37,792 bases of DNA from an uncultured Merdimonas sp. GTDB taxonomy: Bacteria > Bacillota > Clostridia > Lachnospirales > Lachnospiraceae. Each line of letters begins with the position of its first letter. Position 1 is the first letter of the stretch. The stretch lies in the NCBI GenBank assembly GCA_944383645.1, contig CALWQJ010000007.1, positions 1 through 37,792 on the forward strand, written 5' to 3'. The notes below the pieces were generated by a model. That model was not told the DNA's origin. It worked only from the letters and a program-made list of their open reading frames with translations, and made no database searches. This document shows, piece after piece, positions 22,300 through 31,558 of this stretch. Both the position numbers and the translations under genes were made by a program.

Positions 22300-23682
22300 T
22301 TATAGCTTCTCCAGTATCTCTTTTTCACCTGGCCGGAGTGCATCTGCCTTTTCCTTCGCGATGCCATACCGTATTCCCGAGAGCACCACACACAAGGCTG
22401 CGGCTGCCGTCAGCACAAGCCCTGCTACCAGCCCGTATCCCTGGAGCACCAGAAGCGGCAGAAATGTCACACAGGCAATATCTATAAAAGAAATAAAAAT
22501 CCACGCAAAGCCAGAGTCTTCCAAGACGCCGCTCTTAAATTCCGGATCTACTACCCGCAGGAGCAATACCGCAATACTCATTACGCCTGTTGACCAGCCG
22601 AATATGTAGATTCCACGTTCTACCCAAAAATTTCGGAAAAATTTCCGGGAAATGATGAAAAAGAACAAAACTACAAACACTGTCCCCAGCAGGCACAAAA
22701 GCAGCATGGGTTTCCAATATTGAATCACTACTCCAATATTAATCGTTGCCACTCCAAATCCCACCAGATAATCCGCTGCGCAGCTTCCGATTCTCGAAAT
22801 AACTCTACGGTCTACATATTCATTCAGACTGCACCATTTCAAAATTTTCTGGACAACTAACCCGCACACAAGAGCCAGACCATAAATCGGTATTGAAATA
22901 TTCGGAAACCATTTAACGATATAGAAATTGATCAAATACGCTCCGCCTACCGAAACCATAACCAGCCCCAGATGCCAGGTCAGCGGATCCAGGGACATGG
23001 GGCTGATCGTATTCTCGCCCATGGACGTCCTGTTTTCTTTATATATCAGGCCTGTCTTCATATCCTCCGGCATGGCACTGATTTTTCTGATAATCCGTGT
23101 ATAGCCCCTGCGAGCGCAGAAATTAATAATCGCAATTCCCCCAAAAATGCCAAGAAGAAGGCCAAAGGTAGCAAAGGTCTGCCCGATAGTCAGAGCATCA
23201 CTCCAGCCCGCGCCTTCCAGCATGCTTCCGATCGCCGCCGCTGTTCCATGTCCGCCAACAAAGCCTGCAGGCATCATCAACGCAAAACAGCTGTGAATCC
23301 CGGGGAAAAGTGCTCCCAGAACAAAAATGCCAAACAGGATAGCCACTCCATATTGACCTATCTCGGAAGCTGTATTCAGAAAAAATGTATCTCCCACACC
23401 GTCCAGCATCTTTTTAAAGCTTGCTTTTTCCTGCCTTCCAAGATACATGGTAGCAAACAGTACCGCTATCAGAATTCCAGAATAGGAAGAAGCCTGGGAA
23501 CTGAGCGGAAGAATATCGAGACCAAAAGGCCCTCCTGCCACTCCAAGGAAGCCAGCTATCAACGCTGTGGGAATATACAGATTTTGAAACAATTTTATCT
23601 TTGTCCTTATTACCTTAGCTATAAAAATCAGCAAAGACATCAGACAAATATCATACAGTAATGTTACTGGGGTAAACTCCAT
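22300..23682 (-). CDS. GltS-like sodium/glutamate symporter family protein
   Basis: The 460-residue polytopic protein has ten or more membrane helices and the GltS reentrant motif PAGFVGGHGTAAAIG near residue 150, with an inverted second half. GltS carriers import glutamate with sodium. The start ATG at 23682 has GAGG seven bases upstream; a TTG two codons earlier is less likely. A carrier inside a polysaccharide operon, directly beside an ATP-grasp ligase, is unusual and suggests a linked role. Substrate identity is inferred from the family only. Confidence 0.85.
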   Translation of the reverse strand: MEFTPVTLLYDICLMSLLIFIAKVIRTKIKLFQNLYIPTALIAGFLGVAGGPFGLDILPLSSQASSYSGILIAVLFATMYLGRQEKASFKKMLDGVGDTFFLNTASEIGQYGVAILFGIFVLGALFPGIHSCFALMMPAGFVGGHGTAAAIGSMLEGAGWSDALTIGQTFATFGLLLGIFGGIAIINFCARRGYTRIIRKISAMPEDMKTGLIYKENRTSMGENTISPMSLDPLTWHLGLVMVSVGGAYLINFYIVKWFPNISIPIYGLALVCGLVVQKILKWCSLNEYVDRRVISRIGSCAADYLVGFGVATINIGVVIQYWKPMLLLCLLGTVFVVLFFFIISRKFFRNFWVERGIYIFGWSTGVMSIAVLLLRVVDPEFKSGVLEDSGFAWIFISFIDIACVTFLPLLVLQGYGLVAGLVLTAAAALCVVLSGIRYGIAKEKADALRPGEKEILEKL

Positions 23683-23697
23683 AACCAATCCTCTTTT

Positions 23698-24969
23698 CTA
23701 TTCTGTTATATTTCTGTCATAATTAGGGAGCTGATTGTGGTATATCAAACTGCGCCCATCTTCTCCCGTCACTTGGAATGTCTCAAAGAGCCGTTCCGTC
23801 TGCCTGTCAATTTCCTCCCGAGTATCTGCCTGAAGATACACTCTGGCCACATAAGGCTTCGCCCCTACACCATGGCTAATCACTTCTCCTTCACTGTAGT
23901 AAATAATAGATTCCTCAGGATGGATTTTCGCAATTGCTTTCTCTGCTTCTGACAGATCACATATTTTTCCTTCGTATCCGTGAAAATACAAACCCGCAGA
24001 ATGTTTCGGAAAATGAGCGTCATGCTTTTTCAGTTTTTCTCTCATGCGCCCTTCCTCATACACATAATCCAACAGCAGTTCCTCAATGTCAAAGCCGCTT
24101 CCATAGGTCACCAGTTCATGTTCATAGCCAAATAAACGGCCCGCGCACTCGCAAACCTCTATTCCCTGCCCGGCTTTGTAAAAAAACTGCATGGATAAGG
24201 GACCTGTTTGAATTCCTGTATAATCAGCCACTTTCTTTATAATCTTTCTTGCTTCTTCGTAAACAGCGTCAATCACACGGGAAGGGTAACATACACGGCT
24301 CACATGCGGAATATCCCCCTTAATCTCCACAGATTTTTCGCGATCTGCCAGACTCAGTGTGTATACCTCGCCATCTGCCATCCAGTTCATCATGTTGAAT
24401 TCAAGACCATCGTTATAACTTTCTACAAGAATATCATCCGGATAAGTAGAATATTGTGAAACTCGATCAAAAAGCTTCCGTATCTCCTCTGCGCTGTCCA
24501 CAATATAAATTCCTCTGGAACCATATCCGTTTACAGGCTTAATAACCACAGGATAAGAAAAATCTTTTATCTCTTCTTCTCTAAATCCCCGATGAATCTT
24601 CCTCGATTTCGGCGTTGGAATTTCCAACTCATCAAACATTTTCTTCATTTCAGATTTTGCACGCAGATATACAGATTTTTCTGATGTACAATAGGTTTTT
24701 AATCCAGCTTTTTCCGCTATCTTTACAAGATATTCGAACAGAATATCCGAAAAAGATGCAATAATTCCATTGATTTTCTCAATTCTGCAGACTTCTACTA
24801 TCTCATCGACCTTTCTGATATCGATATCATAAGCCTTATCGGCATATTTCTTTGCCGGTCCATCTGGATAACCGTCACAGACTACAGTATAGATTCCTCT
24901 TTTTTTTGCTTTATTCACTAATTCAATAAACTCATCCATTGAGCCCAGAATCATCAGTCTCTGTTCCAT
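23698..24969 (-). CDS. ATP-grasp carboxylate-amine ligase
   Basis: The 423-residue cytosolic ligase has an N-terminal pre-ATP-grasp Rossmann domain (MILGSMDEFIELVNKAKKRG), a central ATP-binding loop YPVVIKPVNGYGSRGI at about 140, the LVESYNDGLEFNM strand, and a metal-binding IEVCECAGRLFG stretch at about 270. ATP-grasp enzymes of this type activate a carboxylate as acyl phosphate and join it to an amine, such as an amino acid. The substrate is not determined. The start overlaps the upstream glycosyltransferase by 38 bases. The context suggests acylation of the aminosugar made by the aminotransferase at 25935-27065. Confidence 0.88.
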   Translation of the reverse strand: MEQRLMILGSMDEFIELVNKAKKRGIYTVVCDGYPDGPAKKYADKAYDIDIRKVDEIVEVCRIEKINGIIASFSDILFEYLVKIAEKAGLKTYCTSEKSVYLRAKSEMKKMFDELEIPTPKSRKIHRGFREEEIKDFSYPVVIKPVNGYGSRGIYIVDSAEEIRKLFDRVSQYSTYPDDILVESYNDGLEFNMMNWMADGEVYTLSLADREKSVEIKGDIPHVSRVCYPSRVIDAVYEEARKIIKKVADYTGIQTGPLSMQFFYKAGQGIEVCECAGRLFGYEHELVTYGSGFDIEELLLDYVYEEGRMREKLKKHDAHFPKHSAGLYFHGYEGKICDLSEAEKAIAKIHPEESIIYYSEGEVISHGVGAKPYVARVYLQADTREEIDRQTERLFETFQVTGEDGRSLIYHNQLPNYDRNITE

Positions 24970-25912
24970 TTTCAGAACACTCTCCTTTTCTATCTACATT
25001 AATCGTTCTTTTTATTACATACTGAGGAGCGCTGTTAATACACATAAAAATTCTTCCGACATATTCTCCTATAACGCCCATAAACAAAAGAACTACTCCA
25101 AAAAAAATCATCATAAAACAGATAATAGAAGCATATCCGGCCACCATGCTGGGATCCATAAGTTTTCTAATACCCACAACAAAGGCAGAGATAAAACCAA
25201 TAAATGAAAATAGGATTCCTAAAATTCCCGCAATCCGCAAAGGGAAGACTGTGAAATTGGTAAAATTAGACCACAGCTTTATTAGCTTTTTTAAATTATA
25301 TCCAGATTGCCCCTCACTTCTCTCAAAATGTTCGATCTCCACATTGGCAATTTTTCCAGCTGTTCTCAAAAACAGCCCTTCCATAAACGCATAAGGATGT
25401 GTATAGTTAATCAACTCATCACGAATATATTTTCTGGTAACCCAAAAACTTGTAAAGTCCAGATCTTTTGGCTTTCCCATTACAATATGTTCAAATATAT
25501 TATCCATTTTCGTAAGAAGGTTTCGAAATGCCGAATGCTTTTTCTTTTTATACTTTCCCAGTACAAGATCGTATCCTTCCTTCAATTTATCAAGCAAAAC
25601 AGGAATATTTTTAGGATGTGTCTGCATATCATCATCCATATTGACAATGATATCTCCTTCAGCATAATTCAATGCAGTCAGCTGTGCATTTGCCTGTCCC
25701 GTATTTTTAGCCAAGTCTATAACCTTGATGTCTGAATTTTCTTTTCCAAGCTTCAGTATTCTTTCACAGCTTTCCGGATTTGGTGAACAATCGTTCACCA
25801 GTACAAATTCATACTCTGTAACCCCTATTTTTGCAAATACTGCTCTTGTCTCCTCAATCAGACAGTTAAGCATATGTGTGGAATTGTAACATGGAACAAT
25901 GACAGAAATCAA
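24932..25912 (-). CDS. Polyprenyl-phosphate glycosyltransferase (DPM/ArnC/GtrB type)
   Basis: The 326-residue GT2 enzyme makes a polyprenyl-phosphate-linked monosaccharide. Features are ISVIVPCYNSTHML, VNDCSPNPES, the catalytic VNMDDDMQTHP at about 95, the SFWVTRK segment, and two membrane helices near the C-terminus (about 230-255 and 265-290). The YNLKKLIKLWSNFTNFTVFPLR helix joins the domains as in GtrB. The start is TTG at 25912, with GGGAGG eight bases upstream and no closer ATG. It can pair with GtrA or the ArnE/F-like proteins. The sugar is unknown, but the flanking aminotransferase suggests an aminosugar. Confidence 0.9.
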   Translation of the reverse strand: MISVIVPCYNSTHMLNCLIEETRAVFAKIGVTEYEFVLVNDCSPNPESCERILKLGKENSDIKVIDLAKNTGQANAQLTALNYAEGDIIVNMDDDMQTHPKNIPVLLDKLKEGYDLVLGKYKKKKHSAFRNLLTKMDNIFEHIVMGKPKDLDFTSFWVTRKYIRDELINYTHPYAFMEGLFLRTAGKIANVEIEHFERSEGQSGYNLKKLIKLWSNFTNFTVFPLRIAGILGILFSFIGFISAFVVGIRKLMDPSMVAGYASIICFMMIFFGVVLLFMGVIGEYVGRIFMCINSAPQYVIKRTINVDRKGECSENGTETDDSGLNG

Positions 25913-25934
25913 TTTTTCTTCCTCCCGGCAACTG

Positions 25935-27065
25935 TTATCTGCAATAAAAGTCTTTTATTTTGTTTGCAATGTATACAACCTTTTCTTCTTCCAGTCCATA
26001 ATACATTGGCAAACGCACCAGCCGTTCACTTTCTTTTGTTGTATACCTGTCTTCTCCGCAGAACACACCGAATTTTTTGCCCGCAGGAGCTGTGTGAAGC
26101 GGGATGTAATGAAATACCGCAAGAATTCCCTGTTCTTTTAAGAAATCAATCAAATGTGTTCTCTCGTCCAAATCCTTTGCTTTAATATAAAACATATGTG
26201 CATTATGCGCACAATTCTCAGGAACAACAGGCAGCGATATCACCCCTTGCTTTTGCAAATCCGTAAGCAATTCATAATAAAGATTCCAAGTTTTCATCCG
26301 ATTATCAAAAATTTTATCTGCCTGCTCAAGCTGCGCCCACAAATAAGCTGCATTCAAATCACTTGGCAAATAAGAGCTTCCTGCATCCACCCAGGTATAT
26401 TTATCAATTTGCCCTCTGAAAAATTTTGAACGATTGGTTCCTTTCTCACGAATAATTTCTGCTTTTTCGATATAATTCGGATCACGTATGAGAAGAGCTC
26501 CTCCTTCTCCCATACTGTAATTTTTGGTTTCGTGGAAACTATAGCATCCAAAATCTCCAATTGTTCCTAGCATTTTCCCTTTATAAGTACTCAGTAATCC
26601 CTGAGCTGCATCCTCTACAATTTTGAGATTATATTTAAGAGCAAGTTCCGTTATTTTATCCATTTCGCAAGAAACGCCTGCATAATGTACAGGTACAATT
26701 GCTTTTGTATGCTCTGTTATTGCATTTTCTATTAGATTTTCGTCTATATTCATAGTATCTGGCCGGATATCAACAAATACCGCCTTAGCTCCCCGCAATA
26801 CAAATGCATCTGCGGTAGACACAAATGTATATGACGGCATAATGACCTCATCTCCCGGCTTAATATCCAATAAAAGTGCGGCCATTTCCGTGGCATGCGT
26901 ACATGATGTAGTCAAAAGCGCTTTTGAAGTTCCCGTTTTTGACTCTATCCATTGACTGCATTTTTTAGTAAATGGCCCATCTCCACAAATCTTCTGATTG
27001 TCTATTGCCTGTCTGACGTATTCCAGTTCATTTCCCACAAATGGTGGATTATTAAAATAAATCAT
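25935..27065 (-). CDS. wecE: dTDP-4-amino-4,6-dideoxygalactose transaminase (WecE/RffA-like)
   Basis: This 376-residue PLP enzyme of the DegT/DnrJ/EryC1/StrS family is closely similar to enterobacterial WecE: GDGPFTKKCSQW, GDEVIMPSYTFVSTADAFVLRGAK, RPDTMNIDENLIENAIT, IVPVHYAGVSCEMD, VEDAAQG with D152, and SFHETKNYS with the PLP lysine K181. EKGTNRSKFFRGQIDKYTW and FHYIPLH follow in the C-terminal half. WecE uses glutamate to aminate dTDP-4-keto-6-deoxyglucose, giving dTDP-Fuc4N. ArnB belongs to the same fold family. AAGGGG lies nine bases before the ATG. It stands just before the lipid-sugar transferase and the ATP-grasp gene. Confidence 0.93.
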   Translation of the reverse strand: MIYFNNPPFVGNELEYVRQAIDNQKICGDGPFTKKCSQWIESKTGTSKALLTTSCTHATEMAALLLDIKPGDEVIMPSYTFVSTADAFVLRGAKAVFVDIRPDTMNIDENLIENAITEHTKAIVPVHYAGVSCEMDKITELALKYNLKIVEDAAQGLLSTYKGKMLGTIGDFGCYSFHETKNYSMGEGGALLIRDPNYIEKAEIIREKGTNRSKFFRGQIDKYTWVDAGSSYLPSDLNAAYLWAQLEQADKIFDNRMKTWNLYYELLTDLQKQGVISLPVVPENCAHNAHMFYIKAKDLDERTHLIDFLKEQGILAVFHYIPLHTAPAGKKFGVFCGEDRYTTKESERLVRLPMYYGLEEEKVVYIANKIKDFYCR

Positions 27066-27068
27066 CTT

Positions 27069-28778
27069 TTATTTCCCCTTCTCACTAATTTTCCATACTG
27101 GTAATTCTATATAAAAAATGGGTGCCCTATCTTTCTCCTCCCATTCTATCTCAATATTCTTCTTCTCGTAATACTGATCTATCCTGCTTGATGGATGCGC
27201 CATAATCAAGTATATATTATCTCTTTCCAACAATGCTTTGTCAACCTCATTAATTCCAAAATACCCCAAGCTCTCTTTTCTTAAAGGTGAAAATGTCAGC
27301 CAGCCTCCCATTGTAAATCCATTTGAAACGCTAAAATCCCTAATTATTTTTACTTCTTCCGTATAACCTGCCGTAAAGCTTACCGGATAAAAATACACGT
27401 TTTCCCTATTCTTTTCAAAAAAGGCATTTGTCTCTTCCATTTGACGATTATTTTCTACAAACTGAATCTCTTCCGTTCTTACAGAGATAAATTTTACCAC
27501 AGATAACCCTACAGCCACCCCCCACACACATAACTTGAACATTTTATGAGCCAAAAATTTAAAATCATCTGCCTCTTTACTACCCTGATACCAGACTGCC
27601 AGTGAACAAATCAATTCAATTAAAAGCAATCCGGCTCCTACTCTGTCTGGAAGCCTCCCTTCATACCCCAAATAGATCCATAAAATTCCTTCAATGAGCA
27701 AAATACTAACACTCAAGAATATTTCTTTTTGTTTTTTCTTCCATGCTCTTATAATATTGTAGAACAACAACAGTTTTGCAAGAAAATTAAGAAGTAGATT
27801 ATCTTCCGCCAAAAAACCTTTAAGCGTAAGTTTTAATCCGTTTTTAACTCTCTGAAGAAAAGTGTGACTATTTTCCCACTGTTTTTGAGCATATTGTGCC
27901 ACCTGAACCATTTTCCCATTTTCTATTTCTTCGACAAAATAGAGATTATATCTCTCCAAATTGATAACATCGCATTCCTTCATTCCAATAGAATCATAGA
28001 ATTCTTTATTTTCTATATAATTCGGAACTCCATAATAATCATAAACAACCGAACGCGCTTCATTAAATTCCTTATAATTTCTCCATTCTTGACTATCATA
28101 AGCCTCATTTTCAATAAAAATAACAGCTCCTAAACCTATTAAAGCGATTAAAAGAATTCCAATTTTTTCTTTTAAACAAAGTCCTCTTTTGAACAAAAAA
28201 AGAATTCCGCCAAAAGGCAGCGCCATCATAAACACACTTGAACGTATGCAGTAAGTCAGCCACATGAGAATCAAAACTAATATATAATCACGAATACGAA
28301 TACTCGTTTTCTCCGTCGGATCAACTGTGTAATAAATGTATATTGCAGTACCAGCTATTACGGCAGCTACCGTAGTAAACTGGAATTCTGCAAAATGTTT
28401 TAAAAACACCAATGTAAAAAGGAGCAGATATCCTAAGGTTTCCAAATAAGGATTTACATTCTTTCTTATACACATAGAATGTATTCTATATATAATTAAT
28501 ATATAGCAAAATATTATTAATCCTAGCCAAATTAACGCATACCAGTCCATCCCCGGTAACACCGAATAGATAATGCTCAACAATTTTCCAAGCGCATACT
28601 TTACAAAAATCAAATGCCCATCGGGCGTTCCTGTAATAGCTCCAGCTGCAATATCACGCATTGTTGTATCATCATTAATGCCATAAACAACCGGAACACT
28701 ACAAAAAATAATAGCAAAATATATAGCCATTATTGTAAAGCATATCCATCCAGCATATCGTTTTTGCTGTTTTTCCAT
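27069..28778 (-). CDS. Polytopic membrane protein with NDD loop, GT-C-like (AT-rich copy)
   Basis: The 569-residue protein has about ten membrane helices and a soluble C-terminal domain. Directly after helix 1 is VYGINDDTTMRDIAAGAITGTPDGH (N35-D36-D37). An acidic pair in the first outside loop is the hallmark of GT-C glycosyltransferases such as ArnT, which take sugar from polyprenyl phosphate. The family itself is not one I can name. It is a diverged paralogue of the next gene upstream but visibly richer in A and T. It lies three bases from the aminotransferase gene, with GGGAG before its ATG. The transferase function is an inference. Confidence 0.7.
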   Translation of the reverse strand: MEKQQKRYAGWICFTIMAIYFAIIFCSVPVVYGINDDTTMRDIAAGAITGTPDGHLIFVKYALGKLLSIIYSVLPGMDWYALIWLGLIIFCYILIIYRIHSMCIRKNVNPYLETLGYLLLFTLVFLKHFAEFQFTTVAAVIAGTAIYIYYTVDPTEKTSIRIRDYILVLILMWLTYCIRSSVFMMALPFGGILFLFKRGLCLKEKIGILLIALIGLGAVIFIENEAYDSQEWRNYKEFNEARSVVYDYYGVPNYIENKEFYDSIGMKECDVINLERYNLYFVEEIENGKMVQVAQYAQKQWENSHTFLQRVKNGLKLTLKGFLAEDNLLLNFLAKLLLFYNIIRAWKKKQKEIFLSVSILLIEGILWIYLGYEGRLPDRVGAGLLLIELICSLAVWYQGSKEADDFKFLAHKMFKLCVWGVAVGLSVVKFISVRTEEIQFVENNRQMEETNAFFEKNRENVYFYPVSFTAGYTEEVKIIRDFSVSNGFTMGGWLTFSPLRKESLGYFGINEVDKALLERDNIYLIMAHPSSRIDQYYEKKNIEIEWEEKDRAPIFYIELPVWKISEKGK

Positions 28779-28779
28779 T

Positions 28780-30564
28780 TCACTTCTCCCTTACCTCAAA
28801 ATCATACACTTCAAACACCCTTTCTCCATAATCCAGGGTGTCCACCAGCTCCCGGCCCAGATAATCGTCTCCATAGATGCTGGTATAATAGCGGTCCATA
28901 TACCTCAGATTTACATTTTCTAATGATATCACATATACATGATCCTTTTCAACAATATCTGTCTTGGGGTCAGATATGCCAAGCTTCCCGCACTTTTCAT
29001 TTTCCAGAGGGGAAAACGTATGCCAGCCGCCCACAGACAGAAGATTGGTAAAATCAAAATCTCTGCGCAGCGTAAAATTGTCTGTATAAGTCTCAATGGA
29101 AAAAGTTGTCATAAAATAGACATTTTCCATATGCTCTGCCATATACCGGTTGACATCAAGAAACTCCTCATTGTAGCTGCTGCGCCAGCCCACAGTTCCC
29201 TCTACTGTCTTCCATTCCGTCCCGGCTCCCCAGGCCAGAAGCAGGCAGCAGACAGCCGCCGCTCCTCCTGACAGCCAGCGGGCGGCGCCGGAGCGCCCGC
29301 TTTCGTTCTGAAACAGACCGCGCAGGATTTCCCAGCCGACGGCCAGCATGCTCAGAAGCTGAAGCAGGAACATTCCGTAGCAGACCCGTTCCACAATCCT
29401 TCCACGGAAGCCCAGATACAGCCAGAACAAGGCCGCAATTCCATTGATAAAAAGCGCCAGCGCAAACTGCTTCCGATTTTTCCAGAGCCCCAGAACCAGA
29501 ACCGCTGCCGCCGCCAAGTAGCTCAGATAGCTTAAAGGAGCGTAAAATCCATTGGTCAGATGTTCCAGCACCTTCTGCACGCCCATATACAGGCGGTCGC
29601 GGGCAGAATACTGCTGATTATATTCTTCCTGCGCGTTCACCGCCAGCTCATGCATGGTTTCGCTGTAAAGATCATCGCAGAGATACAGGGAATACCGCTG
29701 CAGATTCTCTACTTCTTCCGGCGACAAATCCAGGGATTCATAAAATTCCTGGTTGTCCTCGTAGTTTTTCAGGCCATAATAATCCATGATTGTAGAGCGG
29801 TCTGTATTATAGGAAAGGAATTCCTGCCATTCCTGCGAACGGTAAGCGTATTTCTCCACGCCCAGAACAGCCGCTGTTCCCAGAATCAAAGCCAGAAGCA
29901 CGCCCCAGTGGCGGAGCCCAAAGGGCCATTTTCCGGCGTGCAGTTTTTCCCAACGAAAAGAACCGTGTCTCCACCAGAAACACAGGGCTGCCGCCGGAAG
30001 CACCATCATAAATACAGAATCGCGTACGGACAGACAAAGAAGAAGGAGAAAAACGGAAACTCCCTCTTCACACAAATTTTGAAATCTGTCTTCAGTTGTC
30101 GATGTATAAAACAGGAAAATTCCTGCCACTCCGGCAAAGGCTGCCGTCACTGTCCACTGGAACACTGCAATATGCCGAAGTCCGATGCAGGTAAAAAGAA
30201 GCAGCGCTGCCGCTGTGTAGACAATCTTCCAGATAATAGACTTTTTCTCTGCCAGTCCCCGGTATAAGATCACAGCCAGAGAAAAGAGAATAATTCCAAT
30301 CATTACGATTCCGTACCAGTCCCATCCCGGAAAGCCTCTGTACAGACCACTGATCAATATTCCCAAAACATATTTTACAAAGATCAGATGGGCGTCCGGG
30401 GTGCCGGTAATGACTCCCGCCGCCACATTCCGCATTGCCACGTCATCATTGATGTCGTAGATAAACGGCATTCTGGTATACGCAAAGGCAAAATATACTG
30501 CCGTTATCAAAAGCGCAAGCAAAAAAGCTGCCGCCATACGGGCTTTTGTCCCCATTCGCTGCAT
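28780..30564 (-). CDS. Polytopic membrane protein with NDD loop, GT-C-like (second copy)
   Basis: The 594-residue paralogue of the adjacent protein shares the first-loop motif IYDINDDVAMRNVAAGVITGTPDAH (N39-D40-D41), the FVKYVLG and PGWDWYG segments, a central SLDLSPEEVENLQRYSLY region and a C-terminal GGWHTFSPLENE. About ten membrane helices are present. GC content is closer to the flanking genes than that of its partner. GGGAGG precedes the ATG, and one base separates the two copies. It is probably an outside-acting glycosyltransferase by topology, but this is unproven. Confidence 0.7.
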   Translation of the reverse strand: MQRMGTKARMAAAFLLALLITAVYFAFAYTRMPFIYDINDDVAMRNVAAGVITGTPDAHLIFVKYVLGILISGLYRGFPGWDWYGIVMIGIILFSLAVILYRGLAEKKSIIWKIVYTAAALLLFTCIGLRHIAVFQWTVTAAFAGVAGIFLFYTSTTEDRFQNLCEEGVSVFLLLLCLSVRDSVFMMVLPAAALCFWWRHGSFRWEKLHAGKWPFGLRHWGVLLALILGTAAVLGVEKYAYRSQEWQEFLSYNTDRSTIMDYYGLKNYEDNQEFYESLDLSPEEVENLQRYSLYLCDDLYSETMHELAVNAQEEYNQQYSARDRLYMGVQKVLEHLTNGFYAPLSYLSYLAAAAVLVLGLWKNRKQFALALFINGIAALFWLYLGFRGRIVERVCYGMFLLQLLSMLAVGWEILRGLFQNESGRSGAARWLSGGAAAVCCLLLAWGAGTEWKTVEGTVGWRSSYNEEFLDVNRYMAEHMENVYFMTTFSIETYTDNFTLRRDFDFTNLLSVGGWHTFSPLENEKCGKLGISDPKTDIVEKDHVYVISLENVNLRYMDRYYTSIYGDDYLGRELVDTLDYGERVFEVYDFEVREK

Positions 30565-30579
30565 GTCTTTTCCTCCCTG

Positions 30580-31542
30580 CTATTCGATGGTTTCTTTTTT
30601 TTCTTCCGCCCTGATTCTCTCAAAACTCTCCTTCGCCTGGATCAGCCGCATCTCAAAGTCCTGCTTGTTCTTCTGCTCCATGCTCTGGAGCACCAGGCCC
30701 GCGAACAGGGACTGCAGGGCCGCGATCAGCACAAAGCCGCAGACGATGAGCGTCGGGAAACGGGGCACCAGGCCTGTCTGCCAGTATTCCACCAGAATCG
30801 GAATCAAAAACACCACCGCCAGCACTGCCAAAATTCCCGAAAGGAGGGAAAAGAAGGCCAAAGGCTTGTAATTCTTGTAAAGGCTCAAAATCCGGCTTAA
30901 AACCTTCAGGCCGTCGGAAAAGGTATTGAGCTTGGAGACGCTGCCCTCCGGGCGGTCCCGGTAATCGATCACCACATGATCCACCTGCATGTGCTTGTCC
31001 GCCGCGTGAATGCTCATCTCGGTCTCAATCTCAAAGCCCCGGGAAAGCACCGGGAAGGTCTTCACGAACTGATAGCTGAAGGCCCGGTAGCCTGTCATAA
31101 TATCCTGGATATTCGTGTCAAAGAACCGGTTAATACAGTTTTTTACGAAAGAATTTCCAAAATTGTGGAAGGGCCGCTTGTTTTCCGTATAGTAAGTGGA
31201 GGACAGTCTGTCGCCCACGACCATATCGGCCTGGCCTTCCGTGACCTTGCGGACCATCTCCGGGGCCGCCTCAGCAGGATAGGTGTCGTCGCCGTCCACC
31301 ATGATGTAGACCTCCGCGTCGATCTCCCGGAACATTCTCCGGATGACATTGCCCTTGCCCTGCTGGTACTCATGGCGCACCACAGCGCCGGCCGCCGCCG
31401 CAAGCTCCGCCGTCCCGTCCGTGGAATTGTTGTCATAGACATAGACCACCGCCTCCGGCAGGACTCTCCGGAAATCCTCCACGACCTTTTTTACCGTTTT
31501 GCTTTCATTGTAGCAGGGGACAAGCACCGCTATCTTATCCAT
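30580..31542 (-). CDS. GT2 glycosyltransferase, DPM1/GtrB-type with two C-terminal helices
   Basis: The 320-residue protein begins IAVLVPCYNESKTVKKVVED, continues with VYVYDNNSTDGTAELA and the catalytic YIMVDGDDTYP at about 93, and ends with two membrane helices (about 230-250 and 265-285). This is the layout of dolichol/polyprenyl-phosphate glycosyltransferases. The GYRAFSYQFVKTFPVLSRGFEIETEMSIHA segment is typical. GGAGG lies nine bases before the ATG. Its product could feed one of the GT-C-like proteins on either side. Confidence 0.9.
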   Translation of the reverse strand: MDKIAVLVPCYNESKTVKKVVEDFRRVLPEAVVYVYDNNSTDGTAELAAAAGAVVRHEYQQGKGNVIRRMFREIDAEVYIMVDGDDTYPAEAAPEMVRKVTEGQADMVVGDRLSSTYYTENKRPFHNFGNSFVKNCINRFFDTNIQDIMTGYRAFSYQFVKTFPVLSRGFEIETEMSIHAADKHMQVDHVVIDYRDRPEGSVSKLNTFSDGLKVLSRILSLYKNYKPLAFFSLLSGILAVLAVVFLIPILVEYWQTGLVPRFPTLIVCGFVLIAALQSLFAGLVLQSMEQKNKQDFEMRLIQAKESFERIRAEEKKETIE

Positions 31543-31558
31543 ATCCTACGTCCTCCGT

